The translations under genes were made by a program, and so were the position numbers. This document shows, one piece after another, positions 58,040 through 64,000 of a stretch of DNA of 64,000 nucleotides; position 1 is the first letter of the stretch, and each line of letters opens with the position of its first letter. Location: NCBI GenBank assembly GCA_051294375.1, contig CM119264.1, positions 7,337,814-7,401,813 on the forward strand. Direction: 5' to 3'. This DNA comes from Paraspadella gotoi. Taxonomy: Eukaryota > Chaetognatha. The notes under the pieces were generated by a model, which saw only the letters and a list, made by a program, of their open reading frames with translations, did no database searches and was not told where the DNA came from.

Positions 58040-61000
58040 CCTAGCAAAGAGAATTTTATGTAGGAAATTATCCACGACCATTACAAAATGTCAAAGCGGG
58101 TTCGGTATCGTACAGCGAGCCGATCCCTTAATGCGGCGTGCGGAGATTGCCGGCATCAGCGTAACGAAAACGACGCATTGAGAACAAACCATGGCGAAGC
58201 GGGTGCCACCATGAGGCACGCTATTTCAAGGGTGGAGCATTGGAGCAGACTCGTATTAGTCCTTAGTGAGCGTTTGGAAAAACAAGAGACTGTCAGAGGG
58301 TATGAAAATGTCTATTGATATCATCACACTCTCGAGCCTCCCTGTCTTCGCCTCTTCCTTTCATTTTTGTGACGACCAATACTATCGGTTGCCCGTGGTT
58401 CTTTGAATTCCAATGTCTAATTCCTATTTCGATATTTTGTTATTCCTTACGTACCGGTTTTCTTACGACGTACCCTAAGACTGTCTGAGGATATGAGAAA
58501 AATCGTGGACCCACGAGGACAGTAAGCGAGAACCGAAATCAATTCACATTCCTACACCATATAATTCCTAACAGAATCCCTAATGGACTGACCATTCTCC
58601 GATGACTTGGACGTATGTGGTCTTTAAATAAGATGTTTAAAAAGATTACTAGCTCAATACTTACATATCCGCCCATGTCCGATATGTCTTCTGTTTTTTT
58701 TTTCCCCGAGCATAGAGTAATTACTTATTAACATAGACCAGTATGAAAAATTGTCCTTATATAATAATAAGCACTCAAATAACTGCGATTTAGACTTGAA
58801 TTCGATCTTGAGATTTCTGAACATTTTACATCGATTTAACTACGAATTCTTTTCGATCTCCTTGTATAGGTGGTTATAAGCCTCGTGACACTCATATTCG
58901 AAACCAGAGATATTAAATGAACAAAAGGTCGGATATACGAGTATTCATTTTTTCAAATAATAAAAGCACTGTTACATTTGAATAAACTTAAAGTATCTTC
59001 GCCTCCTACTAGAACTTGTGGAACAGGATAGAATGAACATGGCAGTGTATCAGTGGGCATGTGCTATTTACTCGTAATATGATGCACAAAGACATTTTTA
59101 ACAATTATAGTAATTATTAATCGCCTGTAGGCAAGAGCGTTCATCAAACTTCAAGACTCTCACAGTCTAGTATATTTAAGGACACATTGTGTTTGCGTAA
59201 GAATACCACGGCTTTTCTATCAAATGAAGTTTGGTATACCAAATGTGTTAAAGCAATTGTTCGTCAGAAATGTATCAGGGCAAATTACAATTCTTGGGAA
59301 TACTAACGTGTAACTATCGTAAGCAGTATCATATTGTAAAATTAACTCTCATTGTTTTGAGATTATCCAAATTGCATAAGATCGGATAAGCTTATTCAAT
59401 TAATGAATATATAAAAATAATTCCAAAATAAAACCAATATCTATAAGAAATATTACGAGAGAACTATAACATAATTCCAATGTTATACAACGAGTGACAA
59501 TTTATCTCGACGTATGTAACCAAAAAGAATTTGAAAATTGAAAGGAAAGAATTAGCCGACCTAATTTTGAATGAAAAAAAAATGAGACCTTAATAGTCAT
59601 TCGGTGTATGATATCTCAGTTTCGGTGCAATGGTGAACTTTGTTTTGTAATGATTTTATCATAGGTATAGCCATACTTCTTAAAAGATAGGACGACCTTA
59701 AAGAAACTATTACTACTGGTGGTAAAAATTGGGAATCAATTAAAGCAAATTGAGATTCATATCTTGGATTGTTGGAAGACAAAACTGAATAGCAAGTTCT
59801 GGAGAAAGAGTACAAATCTAATATCGGTGATACTTCATAGAGAGACAATATACACTCTCGCCATAGAGCATTTGAGAAAACAACATTAATTGATTATGGG
59901 CCATAACCTGAGAATATACAACGGAAAACACCGAAAGAGAAGCGAAATAACAAAACTGATGGAGCTTAGAGAAACGTTGAGGACCAACGAAGATGAATAG
60001 AGTTTGAGTAGCGATGTATGACGCACAGAAGAAGAAGAGAGAAGATGGATGGAGAGGGCAGGGGTAAATGGGCAAGGCACTTGCAAGACTTCAATCTTCT
60101 ACACTGTGAATCTTGATTGTCAATATAGGCAGTAGAGGAGAGAGCCGAATTGCGAAACATTGAGGAGATAGCACAAGTAAGCCAGACACTCAGGACGAGG
60201 TTGTAAATGAGAGAAAATTAAAAATAAGTATCCTTTTAATAAAGAGGACGCGAGAAATCTCCGAGGACGAACAAATAAGTCGAGGTACGTGACTTCTTGA
60301 CGAACGCTTGTGAATATGCTTCTCAGTCCCGGAGCACCAGAGCGAGAAGGAAGCGATCAGCCGTACGTCTGTACTACACGATCGCGATCATCCTACACGT
60401 CGCATTATCGGTTAGCGACGCATCCTCATAGCTGGTTAGTTTATCTGTCAATTAGTCCGAATCATCGTAGACTCGCACTGTTTCCGTCACCACTGGTCAG
60501 ATCAGTGTGTCACAGGAGTTATCACGCATACAGATGAGGTTTTACAAATACGAATTCATCCTTGTATCATTATGTATAATAGATATGCTGTAGATCCTCA
60601 AGAGTCAGCCCTAATTAGACTCACCAAGAGAGTTCTTGGTCGTGATCATTACCTTTGAATCCCATCTGTGCGGGTTGGGACACATCTCTCATCTCATTCT
60701 GAACTCATCACAACTAGTTACTTGACTTCTCTTTCTTAGAAGACTTTGGCTCGTCTCTTGTTTTTCTCGCTTCTCTTCCATCTACGTAGCAAAAGCAAGG
60801 ACTTTCAATTACCGTTTTATTCTTCTCTCCTAATCTAGCTACTCTCACTTAAGCGTCTCGCGAGCGCGGCCTCACAATCCTATCACTCGCTCTCTTTCTT
60901 CTTCTAATACTCTCTCTTTCTGTTTATCCACTGCATTGCGGAGACACATGCTAAGTTTACGAATATTTCTCTTTCTTACCTCTTTTTATATTTTCCGTTC

Positions 61001-63690
61001 AAATAGTCGTTTCATGATCTGTTGATAGGGAATTTTCTAGGTAACGTATAAGCTCATCAAACATAAAACCCTTTTATTTAAATCCCACTTTTTAATAAAC
61101 ATTTAGATAATATTGTTTATCGTTCTCCTTATATTATTTTTTAAACTGCCTTCTTTCTCTCTTGTCTTCGGTTAAACCAGTGTATCTCTCAACCACTCTT
61201 TTGTCACTCCTTTTCCCCTAATCACAGTTGATTCGGGGCGCGGCGGCGTCGTGCGTCGCATAGCACGTCGCCGCGAATAGCACTCTATCCGCGTCGCGCG
61301 CTCGTCATGGAACACTGAGAATTGGGACGGCGAGCTGATCCGAAGAGAACGTAAAGTCACCTTTTCCCGCAAAATATTCATATCCGTTTTTTTTATTTGA
61401 TCTCCAGAGACTCCGTATTTTTACAGTTCGTCACATGTACTGGCGAGCGCGCCTGGATATATGAGTTAGACCGAGTAGTCCATATAATCTATTGGAGTCA
61501 AGAATAATTTATTTCAGGGCATGAGAAATGTATTAAATCCCAAAACATTGCAGCACTCAATGTAATTGTCAGGCTCATTTTGAACTCTCGTCTCTGCCTT
61601 CTCTGTGACTTCTCGTCTTCGTCGTTCCGCGTCGCGCGAGAGTCGGATGACATTTTTCTCTTTTGGATTGGCGCTCCCATCCCCAGCTCTGTTCCTTGAC
61701 TTTTCGTCTATTTTCTCTCTGTCGTCTCTATCACTTTGCCTGAACTTGCTTCGTTCCATCCTATTCTCTCTCCTCTGTTCTACCCTGACAATCTTCCTTT
61801 CGACTTTTCTTCTTCTACTCTCTGTGATTCTTTCTTTCATTCTTTGTCTTGTCTGTCTTTCTTTCCCTATTTCTCTATCTTCACGTTTCTTTTCTCTCTT
61901 TCTTTCACCCTTTCTTTAGTAAAATCTCTTTCCTAGTGCTTCACTTTCTCTATCTCTATTCTAAAATTTCTTTTCATGTTATCTGTATGTCGCGTTTTCA
62001 ATATTTTACTTATCACATAATATATTTATAATTATTAAATCTTGCGCTTTTGCGTTTTAACTTTCCATTCCTTTATACTTCACCTTTTAATTCTACACTT
62101 TATATTCTTTAGATTCTTTATACACTATTGTTGATTTCGTCTAAATTATACCCTTCTCCTCTTCTTCTCTCTCTATTCAGTAATAATTCTCATATATTCA
62201 ATCTTCTTTTCCTCAGCGCACTATACGACTCCCCTGAATTCTGACACGTCATCCTATCTATATATCGTCCTCAAGTCTCCTCACTCTAGTGCCCATACTG
62301 TTCCGCAGTTACCTTTATATGTACTTTTTCCGGTTAAATACTCCCTCAAGTATTGAAATCGGAGGCACAACATATCGGATACTGTATTTTACTCCCGTCA
62401 CTGCATCAAGAGTGTAGATCCTCACGAACTAAGACCCTTTCATGAACATTTGGTCAATCGACATTGGTCCAGCGACAACGGAGTATAAGGTCCGTCACGC
62501 CCAGATTTAATCGCACCGACGGAGAGAACATCAATACACAGAGATCGGTAACACTATCTCAACTATACACAACTGACATCAACAATCACTACCATCCGCT
62601 TACCCGAGACATCCGCGTAATGCGAGTCTCCGAGGCTCTGGGAGTGCGACATCGTCATTCGGCGTCTCTTTTGTCCGCGGACAGACTTCAATTATCAGTC
62701 GCGCACGTTAATATTGCCAAGATTCGAGTGAGAAGCGGTATATATGATACGAGCGCGAGCGCTCACGACTCCGGAGATTAGACTGTGTTCATCAGCTGCA
62801 CTAACGGCGCGTCCTTCAGAAGAGTTGGTGAAATAATAATCATGATCTCACACGGAGAGTCAGGACAGAACTTTCGTTTCCCTTTTTTTGGTTAAGTATC
62901 CGTAGTAGCTCTTTCTGTATCTCTTTCTTCTTATTTCATTATTCTTACACTAATTTTTATTTATTCTTATTCAAATCCTTATCTCTATTTCTATATCTTA
63001 GTTTATATTTTGATTTTCGAGTAATCTACGTTTAAGGACTTTGTTTCATAACGTTACATTTCTTTGTGTTATAGTATTAATACCTCGTTATCCTCTTCTT
63101 GAGACGAGAGAATCGTCTTTGGTTCTCTTTCTTTCACTCAACACGTTGTTTCCTCTCAACAGAGAGTACGAGCCTCATAGAGACGAGAGTACAGAGGAGA
63201 GATGAGAGAGGCTAGACAGAGAGAGGAGAGCACGGAGAGAGGACGAGGAGACGCGGAGAGAGACGAGAGACGGAAAGAGAGAGAGAAAGGAGAGAAGAAG
63301 AGAGCAGAGAAGAAAGAAAAGAGAGAAGGAGAGTGCACGAGAGCCAGATCAGCGACTGAGAGAGTACGAGAGAGTACACGCGATGCACAGAGGAAACAGC
63401 AGAGACGAGAAGAGAGCAGAGAGAGAGAGATAGAGAGAGAGAGTCTTTCCTCTTTTTGTCACGTGAGAGTCGTTAAACTGTTTCTTTGCCTTTCTCACAC
63501 TGCGAGGGATTATCTCTCTCCTCGGTCTCTCTCTCTCTCTTCTCTCTCCGATCCTCTCTCTATCTCTCTCTCATTCTCTCTTAGTCATCTCTGCATCCGT
63601 CTCTTCTCTCTCTCCATGCAATCCCTATCTCCTTTGTTTCCTAGTCCTTCCAATTCTCTGCTCTACTTCATATAAGATATTTTCCCATTA
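58040..63690. other. Unpolished, insertion-rich copy of about 55660-58000
   Basis: Anchors shared in order: GAATTTTATGTAGGAA (58053; 55666), AAATTGAAAGGAAAGAA (59532; 56287), GTCGTGCGTCGCATAGCA (61248; 57029), CATGGAA near 61305 and 57081, GGCGTCTCTT and AGACTTCAATT (62662 and 62684; 57763 and 57780). Between anchors this copy has many extra bases and few long homopolymers, as in raw long reads. It likely spans what the Ns hide on the left side. No coding call is made here. Confidence 0.72.
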
Positions 63691-64000
63691 AATGGAAAAA
63701 AAAAAAAAAAAAACGGTGGAAAAAAAACTCTTATACAAAATTTTTGTCGATAACATTTTTCCTTCATTTCACATTGGTTCACTCAGATTGGTTTTTCGAT
63801 TCAAACCATCTGCCCAACGAATTTTGCGATTTTTAACCTATTACCCGATTTATCAACAAATATGCGCTTCAAACTTGAGCTGTGAAGTTCTCTGGATAAA
63901 ATCGGTGCGCTCACCAGATATCCAGGAATTTTTCAACATCTCTCTCTCTCTACAATAGGTCAGATACCCAACAAAATTTCAAAGCCACGACATTCTTATA
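63691..64000. other. Right-end sequence, no feature seen
   Basis: Ordinary-looking sequence resumes with an A-run. It includes an open frame running to 63958 of unremarkable composition, which I cannot assign. Confidence 0.4.

Noticed and set aside
58088-63675. Numerous short open frames in the right-hand block
   Set aside because: The block appears to be unpolished long-read sequence, so frames are meaningless.

Overview
This is an assembled eukaryotic genomic scaffold. Coding exons are GC-rich and bounded by GT/AG introns, the intergenic DNA is AT-rich, and there are very many (CT)n, (AAAG)n, (TCG)n and (TCA)n microsatellites. The genes recognised (a class-B J-protein, an axonemal dynein heavy-chain relative, GLT1D1, a four-EF-hand protein and an SLC1 glutamate-transporter relative) point to a metazoan. 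I favour an invertebrate, possibly lophotrochozoan or flatworm-like, because of the hammerhead-bearing repeats and microsatellite load, but the species cannot be fixed from sequence alone.

Layout. (1) 1.5-17.4 kb, + strand: a DNAJB6-like gene with seven core exons plus a probable 267-bp cassette exon coding a His-rich tripeptide repeat. Its large fourth intron contains a same-strand gene (12.4-15.9 kb) coding a dynein heavy-chain tail and linker that stops before the AAA+ motor. (2) 18.0-21.0 kb, - strand: GLT1D1, seven exons, tail-to-tail with the J-protein gene. (3) 21-25.5 kb: AT-rich DNA without a recognisable gene. (4) 25.5-34.3 kb: a duplicated cassette of minus-strand small genes of unknown family, framed by a 22-bp satellite that carries the CRE octamer TGACGTCA, and joined to a mucin-like membrane-protein gene. 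(5) 34.3-44.5 kb: repeats and mobile-element debris, including three hammerhead ribozyme motifs, one in a 557-bp insertion with a 13-bp target-site duplication, and a 2.9-kb element with long inverted termini. (6) 45.2-47.8 kb, +: a calmodulin-like gene with an intronic satellite. (7) 48.2-48.95 kb: two tandem tRNA-derived SINE-like units. (8) 50.1-54.2 kb, +: a divergent SLC1 transporter in ten exons with one apparent frameshift. (9) 54.2-64 kb: microsatellites, gaps and a probable CpG-rich promoter.

Assembly quality matters here. Five runs of N are present. 5.3-9.1 kb and 58.0-63.7 kb look like insertion-rich, unpolished long-read copies of neighbouring sequence, and 1.8-2.7 kb is a near-perfect palindrome around a 25-N gap. 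ORFs in those blocks should not be trusted, and single-base frameshifts elsewhere may be errors. The genes do not form one pathway: J-protein and dynein-type proteins would act in chaperoning and cilia, SLC1 in the plasma membrane, and GLT1D1 in glycosyl transfer.
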